From Antedon mediterranea (Eukaryota > Echinodermata > Crinoidea > Comatulida > Antedonidae): a DNA stretch of 64,000 nucleotides. Location of the stretch: assembly GCF_964355755.1 (NCBI RefSeq), contig NC_092675.1, positions 22,236,412 through 22,300,411 of the forward strand, given 5' to 3'. The notes below the pieces were generated by a model. It did no database searches and had not been told where the DNA came from. It saw nothing but the letters and a program-made list of their open reading frames with translations. Positions 15,175 to 29,963 of this stretch are shown here, piece after piece. The position numbers and the translations under genes are program-made. Numbering within the stretch: position 1 is the first letter of the stretch; every line of letters starts with the position of its first letter.

Positions 15175-18100
15175 CGAAGCATTAACGGTGACACCACGTA
15201 CACAGGCGTGCGCAGTGCTCTGCATAATCTTGGGGAAATATATTGTATGTGATTGTAATAAACATTTTGAGGTAATCGGTCAAAAAGGAGAACATAAAGG
15301 GCAACAACTTACAGGGTCATCAACATAGTATAGTCCTATGTACTATTAATGATGATTAATTATAATTATAGGCCTAACCATCGTATAGCCATAACAACAA
15401 CATTTTAACGTCATTTATAATTGCCGTTGGTAGGCCTAAATTAAGTAAATACGTGTTCTGATGACATGGGTATACCCATGTTATAACATAGAATGATTAC
15501 TGTTATTTTACCAGTGAACACAGGCACATTCCAGATTATTATTATAATAATTTGGCACTTTCCCTGCATTACATAATGGCCAGGCCTAATGATTATAAAT
15601 TTGATTGCAAACCGTGGGAATGAATTTAACGAAACACAAACAAAGAACAGACTCCCGGAAAGAAGTTTCTACAAACGTTTGTATAGGACATTAACGAATA
15701 AAAATATTTCCCTTAAAATAATTTGCTTAATTAATTGTCTAAGGTCTAATTAATTATGATAATAGTGAGTGACATTTATTTTGACTTATCTACTCTTAAT
15801 TTATTGTTCACTTTTTGTTGTTGTTAATTAAGCATGTGTATAATAATGGATCACAGTGATTAATCACAAAAGACTAAAATAGACAACGTCTTGTTCATTC
15901 AATAAATTAGGTCTAAATGTATACAATCGTTAAAAATAGTAAAACATAACCGTAACAATAAAAAAAAGTCTATTTCCGAACTAAAATCTAGCATATTATG
16001 TATATTATTATTTGTTTAATCATAGAGAAGGTGGCTTATCAAAAATATTGATTGAAATACACAAGAAGAGTGAATTGTAGTCTTATAATTTTACTCTTAA
16101 TCGGTACACTTAATTAATGATTTTTCATTATACTGTACATGTATCGTAGGCATATTAAATACAATAAACCGATTATTTGTATTTCTGTCAAATGTTAAAA
16201 TGATGTAGGCCTATTGCTGATATGTTTAAGCATTGATACTACAGTATTTAGACCTGTACATTGTAATCAGAAAGACAGAAATGTTGATAATTTAGGCTAA
16301 TCGTATCTTAAGTTTTAGATTATGCTCGTAGTTTATTTCTTGGGTTATTTCTATCATTTTGCTTTGTCATCAACATATTATGTACGCCTCACAAGCTTTG
16401 ACAATCATTGCAAACAATTTGAATAAATTTCGAACCAGAAATTACTAGACACTAATTTAATTTAAGTTTTGAGATCTGTCAAAATAGTTTTACTTTAAAA
16501 AAGAACTTTCGTCGATTTTAGCATCACAAAGTTTTCGTGGATTATGGTAATTCTCTAGGCCTATTTTGTTTTTACAATTGTTATTATAAAATTAAATAAT
16601 TTCAAAAAATTAATTTTATGTGCAGTGCAGTGAAATGAAGAAACCAGAAAGGTCTAGGCCTAATGCGACCCCAGATTACATTATTCCAATAAATTATTTG
16701 TTTTTATATTGTAGCTTATGCTTATATAATGCACATAAAACCATAAAAGTTGAATACGTGTACTAGGCCTATAGTAACTATTTCTAATAATAAAGCGATT
16801 CATCTTTAGTTGTCTTATTTCTAAGGTCATAATTTGTCAGAACAGTAGGCCTACCGGGTAGTAGGCCTAGCTGTCAAAGGCGCGGGGGTAAACCCGACAC
16901 CCAGGACCTTCCACTGTTTCTTTCCTTGTTTGTCTCTCCAAACCTTATTTTGTACCATCATATCAGCCTTGGTCGATGTTCTTTTAAAAAGTATGCACAG
17001 TGTATATCTAGGCCTATAAAAGTTACCTATTCTGCGGAAAGAGGGCACTGTGTAAGGTTGAATGAGCGAAGTACACTATTCGTAGGCCTAACTATTCGTC
17101 AGCAACTTTTCTCCACTTTTGCTTCATTTAACTTACCGTTTTAAATTTCCTTTGCTGAGTTACTTTGTCTTTCGGTAGTTTCGCTATTGTTACGCCAGAC
17201 AAAATACAAACTATATGTCCTATATACCGTGGTCTAGGTCAAGCTTTTGAAATTAAACAGACTTATATTGTAAATTAGATAACAGCGGTGAATTCAGTAC
17301 AAACAATGTAAATTGAGGAGATAAAAATGGTTAATTAAATTAAAAAATTAAAGATTAAACTTATTTGATTCAATAGAATATAGTAGATGCAAATTTACCA
17401 TCAAAGTTTTTATTTGATAAACTAAAGCGACTCAATAGCAAACATTTTAATTGTAGCCGTTTTACAAGCTTTTGATCTAGGCCCTCAAGTTTATTTTCTG
17501 AAACACCAAACCGGGCGCCGATACCAGGTCTAGACTTAGAAAGACCATTCAAATATGTCATCTAATTTTGAAATTTCATTGTGTGTCATTTTAAAAGTCA
17601 ATGGCACTAGAATAATTTCATAACTTAGTGATCAGAAAAACTAAAATTATAAATCGTGAAACAGCAAAAAATCTCATTTTGTTAAATTATCAGAAAACTT
17701 ATTATTTAAAATTGAGAGAAATGAGTTTGTCAGTCTCGTAATAGTCGGCTGTCCCCGGCGGCAATGATGTTGATGGTATCACTTTTTTTTAAAATGAAGT
17801 TAACCGCCACACAGGAAATACTGCTGTCATAAAACGTGTGAAGAACTCAACTCAATGACCTATGGTCGGAACTCAGCTTGCTTTGGTCTTAATTTTTAGC
17901 GGCCATTCTAGCCCAGCGCATTTATATGAAATTAAATCAAAACAATATTGTTCAAAGCATCCCTAAGCGCCTTCAATTATATCCAGTGTATAAACTGTTT
18001 GAGAAGGAATGACCAGAAGCGATTGAAAAACGTTATTATCTTCTTAGCTTAGGGTGACATATGACAGGTAAATTATCAAGGACTTCATTAGGCCTTTTAC

Positions 18101-18404
18101 GTCAATGAAAATATGGATGATGTTCATTAAAATGTCTAGCCTAGCTCAATTCCGACTATCCCCCTTCACGATGCATGCCAACAGCTTGGTAACATAAACC
18201 GCCACACCGATATTGGTAGGCCTATACTTTGTAAATGTTAGACACAGATTTCGAGCCTATCAGAGCAATTCGATGAAGCATAAAACCGATATTTAATTAC
18301 ATTTGCAAACAAATTTATATCAACTTTTATTCTATTTCAGGAGGAGGTTATAGTATGTCATTCCACCAAACGGAAAACCATAATAATGTCTCTATATGAG
18401 AAAA

Positions 18405-18548
18405 CAAAATGTACGGTAGGGTATACTGTAGGCCTACTCAACTACCAGGGAAACAAAATGTACGGTATGGTCTGTAGGCCTACTCAACTACCAGGGAAGC
18501 AAAATGTACGGTAGGGTATACTGTAGGCCTACTCAACTACCAGGGAAG
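18405..18548 (+). repeat. Three-copy tandem repeat, 46-49 base unit
   Basis: Copies start at 18405, 18454 and 18500. Each reads CAAAATGTACGGTAGGGTAT (middle copy slightly shorter), then CTGTAGGCCTACTCAACTAC and CAGGGAA. High identity suggests recent expansion. Each unit contains one TAGGCCTA. Confidence 0.85.
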
Positions 18549-21500
18549 GGTGTGATCTTCTTTTACCTGCTCAACAAATGAAATGCTGTGTCCTAACAGT
18601 AACAGATGTAAGCATACATTTAATATATCGGAAACAGTTATCAAATTAATACGTTAAAAATTAGTTTGAAAATGTGTGTATAGGAGTCCTAACATTTCAG
18701 TGTGTGTGTGCGTGCGTGCGTATACAGTAGGCCTACAATCAAATAGGCCTATAACTAATTATTATAATATTCTTGATAAAGAAAGAAATGTCGGACGAAC
18801 GAAATAATGTAAAAATGGTTAAAGGCATATATTTGGTTTATTTTTTCAAGTTAATGGAGAGGCTTGATAGGGTTTGCACATTCTCCAAACATCATATTGT
18901 TTTGCCTGATGAAATGGCTTTATATTTAGTGTTTAGGCCTAGTAATAGTGTAGTGAGCAACTAAATCATGTAGGCCTACTACACCAAATATGGGACGGTT
19001 TTAATAGGTTCGTTATAAATATATATATAGGCCTACTTCCTATAAGTATTGGCATTGAATATGACAGTTTTGTAAGGATAATTTTCTTTTACTAGCTGTC
19101 GAATTATTTCCTGTCAATGGGAATTGCTTATTCATTCTAATGCTAATCGAAATAAAGTTATTCGTGTATGATAATTAAATAAAACCTAAAATTTGCTCAC
19201 TAGTGATTTAAAATAGTTAAGAAAACACGCAGCAAAATTCATGATTTTTTTGGCGATAAGAAATTGAGTAACAGTATTACATGGCTTGGTATTTCATACA
19301 TGGAGTCACGCTTGTGATGCATATAGCCTATTACCTATATACGGTGACTTACATGTCCAAAATATTCATCACAAATTATAAAGGTTGCCACTGCTGTATA
19401 TAACAACTAAAATGATTTACATTTTGTCTAGTTATGATATCAACATGAACATCAGATCTTCTTTATCAGACAACTAAAATAATGTAAAGATCAAAACTAG
19501 AATAAGAAACCGATTAGGCCTACATCTACAGTAGGTTGTGGATGATTGCTTGTCCGTAGTAACACTTACCATAGTATTTCTAACTAACCATGCCAATGCC
19601 TTATTGTTTTAAAAATGTTGTAAAAATCGCATGTAAAGATTTAAATTAGGCCTATTTTTTTTTAATACTCGGATTATTTGAAGCAACGTACTTCGAGGTG
19701 CTTTAGTTTCCGTTGAGATGATAGCAGGTACGGAAGGGGTCGGATCCAGAATAAGTGACCAGTTGTGTGTCAGGTTTATTTCATTCATGATTCTAAAAAT
19801 TGTAAAAAAAAAACATAAGCTAAAAAAAATAAAGTTCAATTGCATTAGTACGTCGTATTAAATTATAGAAATATGTGAAAATGAATGTTTAAAAAAAATA
19901 ACAAACAAAACAAAGAGTTATTATAGGCCTAAATGCAACATTATCACTTCGTGGTGGTATGTTTCAATCGTCGTAAAATTATGAGATTTGGTTCGATGAT
20001 CAAGTGCATGATTTACACATTCACTTACAAATAACAACATTGTTTACATGTGATGAAATGTCTTTGATTAGTGGGCATATAATAATAAATTAAGTGAGAT
20101 ATAAACCTCTGCAATCTCGACTCTCTTAACTGTGCATACCAAAAACAATCACAGTGAAAAAATATGTGTAATATTTACGTTCAATGACTCCACCATACCA
20201 ATATTAATTTATCATCATCATACTCTCAGTGCAATAAAACGGTTTTTCGCAAGTATAATTGGATGTTATAAAAATTGTTTTTATAGAGAATTGCCTTGCA
20301 CATAGTTAATGACAAGTGCCATAAGATTATATAAAGTTTGTCTGTCGACTATTTTTATCACTCTCATAGCGTTCCATAACAACGCCTTTTATTGACATTG
20401 ACAAACAGAACTTGTTTGAACTTACTCGATTTGCATTTGTTTTAAATAATAACTTATAAATAGAGCGAATAATTTGCTACGTAATAGCACTTTGAGTATC
20501 ATCTGCCGCGTTGATTTGTCTTGTTTTAGCTTTGAACAGCTCCGCGACAGGACTTAGGTAAATACTGGTTTATTGCGGTAATTTCGTTATGTTCTTGTTT
20601 GAGATGTCCATTTTGTATTGGTTTAAAATATTACTTATTTACCACGTTTGGTCATTATTATGAATACTGAAACAACAATAATCACCAATCATTCTGCAAC
20701 TGTTTTGCAAGGCCTATTACGTAAGTAATTCACTCATGTAGGATAAAACGAATTATACGGTAACCATTAAAAAAAGTATAGGCCCTATGCATCCATTTTA
20801 TTCAGTTTCGTTACTTCTTGTATTAACACAATGTATTTGTTTTAACTGTTGGCTAATGTGAGTCAATATAGTCTATAATAAATTAGGTAGGTCTACAGGT
20901 CGAAGTTCAAATGTCAGTGGATATTATTGAACTATAATATTTTAGTAACACTTTGACAGTTTTGTATAGGCGGCCATTTTGTATGGTTCAAAAATTAATT
21001 TGTACTGGAGACTTTTCGTAAGCAATTTTGTTCTTCGATTTTCACAATTGATGATTTTATGATAGCAACTATTGCTAAATGAGATCACAAACGGACCCGC
21101 AAAACAAACACATTAAACACACATTTTAAGAGACCTATAAAATAACATATCATAAAACCTGGTGTTATAAATGGTGGATATATACTGTTCATAATGGATG
21201 ATAAAATCAGTTCATCGAACTTTCAAATAATTTAAATAAATTATTGATAAAATTTCAAAATACAATTACTAAAATCACGATATAACATTGTAAAATAATT
21301 GGAACACGCACCACGACTGTGTAATTATACACAACCAGTGCTTATGAGATATGATTATTTCTCTGTTCACTCACTTTTCTACCATATGTCTACTCTCTAC
21401 AGCGACATTTTGTGGTGGATCATTTTACCAACTAAAAAATCTGTCTTTGTTTAAGTGTACACTCAGATTCTTCCAGGTAATGTAATGTATGTTTATCCCT

Positions 21501-24500
21501 AATATCACACCTTTCTAGCTATAGAAAACACAATAAAGAATAATATATCTTTATACCCGCCGCGGCCCTAATTATTACCGAAAATAAATCAACTTTGATG
21601 CGGCGCTTAATGGACAGCGGCGGTTGATCTATTATTTGCGGTTCATCATTTGCGGTAAAAACTAAACAAAATCCACACAGCTCAGACGAAATGAAAACTT
21701 TTCAAAACGTAGAGGGCGCGGAAAGTTTTTATAAAGCATCACAATGCGGATGCATTACATGATACTGTGAATATTTATCAGTGTGGTTATGATCAAATGT
21801 ATAATTTAATTTAATTTATAGAGGCAATGACTGAGAATAGTAGTAGTATACCGTGTATTAAGATAAAACAAAGTGTAGTTATATAATAATAAATATCCAT
21901 ATACATATCGAACGCGGTGGTAGATCATGAGCAAACAAAACGAGCTAGAATCAGCAGAAACTAGATGGAGAGAAAGGCTCCCAGTCATTTCAGTACGAAA
22001 ACTTAGTAAGAGCCTTTGTAGGCCTACTCAATTTAGAATAAATAGCATTTCTAAATTTGTGTTAATCTGTTTGATAACAGACATTGTTGTATTTAAATAA
22101 GAAAAATACTTGTGTAGGCTAAATACGATCAGACGAAGATTAAGAAAGTCTGAAATTGTGTGTACATGAACTTATAGTGAAGAGAAGTATAGAGCTAATA
22201 TTACCCAACATAATATGAAAGTGATTGCATTGTTTTGTTTTTTTTGTTTTTTTCTAGAATCGTACAGACCTTGTATGTAACGGTCGAATAAACGAACAAA
22301 TTGGGAGAAATTAACTAACACGCATGGTAAGGTGTGAAAGACACTTAACAAAACAAAAATAGAAATATTTAAAGGTTAGAATCCCAGTTTTATGGGGCAT
22401 CATACGAACCCAGGAAGGAATTAATCAGTAGCATCGTATTATCTTTAGTGGCCTCACTTTATACAGATGTACGCCTGAATTGGCCGATGACAGAAAAATG
22501 CCACACAATCTACACATCCAGTTTAACTTACATAAAACCATCAGAAAACATGCGAAGTCATTTTGAACAAGGTAGTTTAAAAATGACCACTTCCTCGTAA
22601 TATGTCAACAGGTTGTTTATGTACCGCCATCTTTAATTAAAACATCCAACACTTCTTGTTATACATGTATTTTACTTGAGTGTAGCGTTTTACGTTAGGA
22701 CATCTATCAACATTTGTGTATGCCTACGCCAAAGAAACGAATCCTCGATACAGTCAAATCATTGCCGTAATATGTTTTTACCCATGTGGCACTCCATACT
22801 TGAGTATTCTGGAGAATAAAGAATCAAGAAAGAATTCAAAATAAGAATATCGCCTTAGAAATCGTTGGAAGTTTGAATGAAAAACTAAAAACGAATTGTT
22901 ATCACTATAAGTAAAAAGTATAGACCTACTGAAAGAACAAAAGGTAAACATGCAATAAAAGAAAACATTTTTTAAGCTGAATTTAAGCTGCCATAAAATC
23001 TAAGAATATCATGAACTGCTTATAGGTCTATGACGGGAAGGTAAGGAGGTGCAACAGGATCCAGAGGCCTTCTGTCAAAACAATAACTATATAGGCCTAG
23101 ATCTAAATGGCAATGCTGGCAGGCGTTGATGGCCAATAACGTTTTAACAATACTCGCTATATTAATGACACCATACTTTGAGCACGGTTTGTACTGTGGA
23201 GCTTAATTAGTAGACAAAGTCCAATCTAATTTAAGAGGAAGTAATTCTATTTATATTATCCTATACCAACATTTATACAGAGCATGATATAACTTGTCGT
23301 TTTCCCACTCAGGCTCTCTACAACAATTGTTGGATTGCTCTAAATCAATTTGTCTTGTAACGTAAATACACCGTACATTTCTAGATTGATTAAAATACGT
23401 GTTTATAACTCGTCGTTGTACCTTACAAATTGATTTTTGCAGTTAAATATACAGTTGTACCATACATAAATACAAAGATCGAACAAGAGTCATAGTTATA
23501 AATGTTTGAGTGAAACGCGTTTCACAGTGACGTCTGACACGATATATTCCCATGCATTCAACATGCACTAGTAGCGGAGTAGTTGAGCAAATTATGTTTA
23601 CATTTTAAGAAGTTGAGTTGAGTTTATCTTTAATCCAAAGAATAATAAGAATAATATTAAAATTACCACATATCTGGATAATTTTTACTCAATTATTCAT
23701 TTTTGTGGAGATAGAGAAACGTTTAATTTTTTTATCTTTATTCTTGTAATGTTTACCATTATCATTATTGTTTTGCTGATGCATTTGATTTAAATGGGGT
23801 ATTTTATAGTCTCTTTTAAGGGTAAGATTGGAATTCAATAGTAGACATTGTTAAAAATACGATTATAATTATATTAATACAGGTAAAAAGGTGTTCTATC
23901 CAGGGCTGTAGATATTCAAAGGTCAAGTAATCCAGAATACACCTAACCACAATTCCTGGGTTCGAAATTCCTTCGAGACAAAATACCTGAATGGATGACT
24001 AACATACTCGGTTAATCCCACTTCAAACCTGTATATCAATTCTTCAATTGTTCTCTCTCAAATGGCATCCGTCTGTCGGCCCACCTGACGTTAGATACCT
24101 GGCCATTAATTTGCGACTTCAAATCAATTTACATCTATCCCACCTGGACTGATCATTACCTTTTCTATACAATACAGTGAATAATTGGGATTGCAGACAA
24201 GTTAATTACTATGGCGCTACCAGTTCCTTTTGAAGTGTTCCGACTCCCTGAAAGTTACTGGGACATTTGCGCCATCCATTACGCCGTCACGTGAAGGATA
24301 CCTGTCCCCCAAGGACAGGCGTATCGTCCACCTATTTCCACATGTTTTACCTAATAAAACCAAAAAGTTGTTGAGGGCGATATGTTGCCTAATGTTATCC
24401 GTATTTGGAAAAAGCGGAAGTATAAAACTTATATTGTTGATAATAAAATGTTATGTATTTATTTTATAAACGGCCTCAGACCTAAAGGAAATACAGATTA

Positions 24501-26321
24501 TATTATTAGATAGTAGATAGTCGAGAAAACTTAAATTTGGATGGATTAACAATAAGAAAATATAGTTTGAAATACGGTAATACCGGTATAATGTAAAATA
24601 ATAATAATAATAATATAATGTAAAATTAAAATCCAATTCAGCCTAAAGAACGTAAAGAAGTCAATGGTAAAATGAACCGGAATGAGCCAAAATGGCGTAG
24701 GCGTAAATACACAATGTAGATGAATTGTACAGACGATGGCTTAACATATTTAAATGTCTAGAATTTATAGCCTAAATTTTTAGTTTTTTTAAAAACTAAA
24801 AATTTAAAAGATTTAAATTTAAAAATTTTAAAGATTTTAAAAAATCTTGTGGGTTTTTTTTGTCGAAGTATTTTCTTCATTTTGGTTTAGTTAAAAAAAT
24901 CGTTAAAATAAACAATAGAAGTAATTTACCGTTATTTTACTAATAATTCGTTGATATAGATACTGTACAATATTTTCAACATGAAAAGTATCTTTGGCGT
25001 TTTAAAAATGGAGTTGTTTATTGAAAACATTTTACACAAAGATCCATAATTTTTAAATGATTAAAACGTCTTTTTATTTCCATTGTACTATAGGCCTATT
25101 TATGTTATGTTGAGTTGCGCGCATCAAAATTACGTAAAAAAACAAAAGTACTTGTACGCTACTATACAGTACACCTTTCAACGGTTTATTTTTTATGCGA
25201 AAGTTCGAAACCCGGCCATTTATGTTATGAGATATGTCATAACTCATAACGTCGTTGTATGTTTTAATTTGTAAATGATGTTCTTCATAAAATATTACAC
25301 ACATGTGTATAATATGATGGTCATTACCCTTCACCACTAGGAATTTGGTTCCAGTTGTCAATCATTAAACACGGCAATTAACGCAACAACTCAACATCTA
25401 GCAAGCGCATTTACCAAAAATGTCCCAACATTTGGAAACGATAACCATGATAAAACTGTCAAATTCATTTTGATGGATCGGTTTTCTGATCATATATAAA
25501 CACAATATTTGGATTGGGTACCGATGAACGTGCCCTGAAAATACCAATCAATTTAAATCACCATGGCAACATGCTCGCTTTGGACTATGTGAGATAACAT
25601 CTTTGCTTGGGCGAGTTACCGAACGTGGCAAGAGGCTTTGTATAGATGGAATTAAGATCCGTTAATAACTTTGCTGTCATATGGTAGTAATCGAAAACGT
25701 TTCGGCTAGCCATATATTTTAACACCTTGTACTTGCGATAAGACATTTTTTTTAATCTGTTGAATTATTATAGAAGCCTAAAGATGATAACATTTTTGAT
25801 CGATGGATATAAGAGATATGCTTATCAGATGTACAATTTACGGTTGTAGGCCTAATTCAAATACGTTTATTTTCATCATAAAATATTTTTTTTAACAACG
25901 AAAGAAAAATACTAGATTAAAAATACTACAGCGTAATTCATTGATCTGGCAATAATGGGTTGTTTTTTACATTTTAACTTCCTCTTCCTTTTATTTTATC
26001 ATTCTCGTTTTATATTTATTTTTTTGAATTAGTATATTCAATCACTCTCAATAATCACCAAATTAATGTTGTTTCATAAGAAACCAATTGGCTTCAGACA
26101 AGACAAAAGATACAACTTCCAATGCAAACAACCGATTCGATTCTAATTACTAAAAGTCAGTCACAAATTGTCTGTGAGTATCTAAAACAATATTGTATTT
26201 TGTAAGCAAATTGAGTTTTCATTAGATAGACACATCTGGGTAATTATAGTAGCAAGATGCACGAGAAGAAATAATGAGAAATGGACTATTGATGATGGAT
26301 TAATAATGATGAATGGTTTGT

Positions 26322-26955
26322 GATTTCAACGAACTAAATGTTTAGTTCTATTATGATTTACTGTTAGTGTTCATACAAAATATAGAAAGCAAAAATGTTA
26401 GCTAAATACATGTATTAACGAACTTTAAATAATTTTTATTTCTATAATAACGGTAGACATATACATAGAAAGCAAGCTCAAATATTATACAAATAATGAA
26501 TGTTTATGATGAGTGCAATGGTACAAATAATGGCACGAGGTGAATGATGAAAGGTTATATCAACGAGGCAAAGCCGAGTTGATATAACCTTTCATCATTC
26601 ACCAAGTGCCATTATTTGTACCATTACACGAATACAAAACATTCATTATTTGTTTTATATAACATCTAGACGTTTTTTTTTCGTACACAAAAATGTTTCA
26701 AAAAGTACTATTTAACGATCGTTGAATAGTGCGTAGGCCTACTATTGCACGCCATGTGACCCACATTCGTCCAATCAAATGACAGGAATTTATATAGGTG
26801 TTATATAATACTGTATTATCAACGAACGAATGTTTAGTTCTATTGTGTGATTTACATAGCAAGCAGACTCAAAATGTTCACTGAATATAATATAGTATTA
26901 TTAATCGAAAATTTAACTATTTTTTACTTCTATAAACGGTAGACATAATGTGCAA
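26322..26955 (+). repeat. Diverged direct repeat pair around the 26.5-kb hairpin
   Basis: The segments at 26322-26470 and 26820-26955 share ATGTTTAGTTCTATT near the start and TTCTATAA...ACGGTAGACATA near the end, with many differences between. They bracket the foldback element and about 150 bases of other sequence. Confidence 0.5.
26482..26664. repeat. Large foldback hairpin with ~85-base arms
   Basis: Positions 26518-26564 and 26578-26625 are almost perfect reverse complements (TGAATGATGAAAGGTTATAT against its complement) around the loop GAGGCAAAGCCGA. Weaker pairing extends outward to 26482 and 26664 (ACAAATAATGAATGTTT). It is flanked by diverged direct repeats at 26322-26480 and 26820-26955. 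Probably a MITE; no coding capacity. Confidence 0.75.
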
Positions 26956-27715
26956 AAAAAGTGTATAGTAACAAAATGTTTCAGTTTCAAATATGCTTCT
27001 GTTATTCCTGCAGTAACTATTTTACGATTCTTCTGCAGTCAAGTTTTAGAGAAGTATAATGTATTGATCTTTTATCGTTTCCCGTAATTTGTTGTTTATT
27101 ATGGGACTTTAAAACAAATAAATGGTAGTGTTTTAGAGGTTCTGTGCATGTTGATCGTTCCCTTCATCATTAGTTATTCTTAATCATAAAAACTAATTAC
27201 GTCGTTACATCACAAAACAATCAAACAATATTTACATAGCGCAGGTTACAAACAGTGAAGGAGAAAATCATAATTACTTCTGTATGACATAGGCCTACAA
27301 CTGTTATGTGATCAATTGGGTTTCTATAAATCTGGCGCATCTGCGACAATGTAATCAAGTTGGTGATAAATACTAATGAGAAATCACTACTTAAAAGCAA
27401 ACAGTAATAGGCCTATAGTAAGTAAATTGCTCATATTCGCTCACGGCTAATCGTGTTCATTATTTTGTGTTGATACACTTCAATTACCCTTTAATTAATT
27501 GTTTTTGTGAAAGAAGAAAATATAAATAGCATCGTTCTACTGTCTCATCATGGAAATGATAAAGCTCTTTTGTGTTAATGATTAGTTTTTCTTGTTTTCT
27601 TTGCCTAATTATTATTCGAAGGCAGGCGCGGCCTACTTGACTTGGCAAAAGCTTTTGTTTTTGGCAACGCGCCCTCTATATCGTCACACATAAAAAACTA
27701 TTACTGTAGGCCTAT

Positions 27716-28375
27716 ACCATAGGGTAGACTTGCCCCAAAATCTGTATTCATTGTCTTTCTTATTTATTTTTTTCGCGCCGCGGCTTTAGCCAGCAATGTT
27801 CCAAGACATACTCATTAAAGGGCTTTATCATCGCGGTAGCTATAGTTCTAAGGCCGACAGTTTTGGGAATTTGTAAACTCGACTATAATTCTATAGGTCC
27901 CAGCTGCTGGACCCAAAAACGGATGGGAAAATTAAGGTCACACACACAGCAGTTCAAAATTGACCATTTTTTAAATGCCATTTTTTAATTAGTAGATTCA
28001 TATTTGTTGGCAAATAATACATTGTTGGAAAGGTACACATGTCTTCTTTTAAATGCTGTTGAAAATTATCAGAAATATCAATTATTCAATGAAATACAAC
28101 CAGATTACTAACACTCACCAAAATGGGCATGATGTGATTTATAATTAAAAATTAATAGTGATTGTGTATTTTTGCGATTAACCAACATATTTTTATTTTG
28201 TTACACGTTTTCATGGTAACAACATATTTTCTATAAATTATTAATATATCTGAAGAAAGAACATAATTAATTTTAAAATGTGGAGCGGCGTTTAAAATGT
28301 CGAACGCCATATGTGCAAAAATATTTATCTTTTTACTAATAATAAGACAAAATTCGGTCTTGAACCCAGACTAAC
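27716..28375. repeat. Interspersed repeat, long copy
   Basis: The left edge (AGACTTGCCCCAAAATCTGT, TTCATTGTCTTTC) and right edge (ACGCCATATGTGCAAAAATA, ACTAATAATAAGACAAAA, CCCAGACTA) match the two ends of the shorter copy at 57848-58022. The ends resemble imperfect inverted repeats. The middle is unrelated to the short copy and includes the GC-rich CGCGCCGCGGC near 27774. Confidence 0.5.
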
Positions 28376-29134
28376 CATTTGGTTACACTTTTTACCTTAA
28401 GTTTAACGATTGTGAAAGTGACAATAGAAGACCAACATTATTAAAATTCAAGATAAAAAAACCCAGGAAAATGATCAGGAAACATCAGGTGGAAACTGTA
28501 ATCTCTCGCGTATGTTTTTTTTTTTTAATATGGCATTATGGCTACAGAAAGTACTTTCTGTAGGCCTACTTGTTGAACCTGAGAGAGGTTCTTCACATGC
28601 ATCTTATGCATTATGAGCTGGGTTTAAGTTTAATTAAGTAAATATAATAATAAACTTCTAGAAATGTAGAAATAATGTAGTAGGCCTACAATATTTAGCT
28701 TTGTGACATCATCGGCACAGAATATACACTTCACTAAACATTCACAAAAATCTTAACCTCAATAGTTGCCCGATTACCTTTCAATGTCAAACCGTAGTAA
28801 GCCTAAGAAAATAATAACAATATCAAGTACTGCCACGTGTATTATAGATTTGATACTTTTTATTATTTATTCACTTTGTTTGATCAAGTATATCAAACTG
28901 AAATAGGTACATTTTAGATCTTTGAACCGTGGTATAGCGTCTGCGGACCATTTAGTTTGTTCTAATTGCAAGTTTATTTAAGTCACTAAACGACAAACTA
29001 TTAAAATGAATTCGTCAATTGGCACCTACCAGTCGCATCATTACGGTAAATGAATTTCCTTAACTGATTTAATAACCACCGAGAATATGGTTTGAATACC
29101 TTCTATAGGGGCATACTGGGTAGACTTAGTGGCA

Positions 29135-29560
29135 TAGTAGTAGTAGTACTAATAGTGGTAGTTGTTAGTGTTGTAGTTGTTTTAGAAGCAGTGGTATTAA
29201 TATAAGTTCCCAAAGCAGTGATGGTACCATGGACCTAATTTTGAGGTTCATGGTAGTACTTTACTAGTGGGAGAAGTAGGGATAGTAGCTGTTCCCGAGC
29301 TGCAATTGGTATTAGCACAAGTTTCAAAAGGAGTTGTATATAGTACTATAAGAAGTAGTGTTAGAAGTTGTGATGCCCATTTAATATAAGTTTTAAAAGC
29401 AATGGTACTGAGTATTAGAAACTTTAGGTAGTGGTAGTACAGACATTTTTAGAAACAGTAGTACTGTTGTGTAAGATGTAGCTAGATGTTAAAAGACTCG
29501 TAGTGAGTACTGTACTAGTTGTAGCAGCGGTGTTGAAGAAATGATGTAGTGTAAGGACAG
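29135..29560 (+). repeat. Low-complexity TAG/GTA-rich region
   Basis: Irregular GTAGTAGTAGTACTAATAGT-type sequence, 400 bases upstream of the dynein light chain exon 1. No clear unit and no open frame of interest. Confidence 0.55.
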
Positions 29561-29963
29561 TGCTACAGAGGTGCTAGATGTATGCTTGTGTGCTTTATTT
29601 AGCGGTAATATAGATAGTTAGTGGTATCATAAGTATAAGTGTTTACTGTAAAGTAGTTATTCTTCAACGAATAATGCCTAAATCACCTAACAATAAAAAT
29701 TACACCCACATGCTCTCAACTCATAGAACAAACCTTGTCACGGTTCGTAACCAGATACAATAACTGTAAGAATTAAACGAGGACGAGTACAATTAGTCAA
29801 AAAAGGTGCGTTGACGCTGTTTCAACACCTTATAATCGGCCACTGTTCAGGACAATACCCATTATTTGTGCCGACTTATCTGTCTATGTTGACTGCCCTA
29901 GAATAGGCATTCTATTTAGGAAATTCGATCTGTAGGCTCAAGTACGGAAGATACTTTAACAGA

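Larger units (their letters stand above)
10011..29963. other. Gene-poor region with repeats, no supported exon
   Basis: Apart from the repeats listed separately, this stretch holds AT-rich sequence with GC-richer islets near 21545-21730 (CCCGCCGCGGCCC, GGACAGCGGCGG) and 27620-27800. A GC-balanced stretch at 24210-24310 opens with ATG and reads 27 codons to a stop, with a possible GTGAAG donor; I cannot assign it to a family. Confidence 0.55.
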
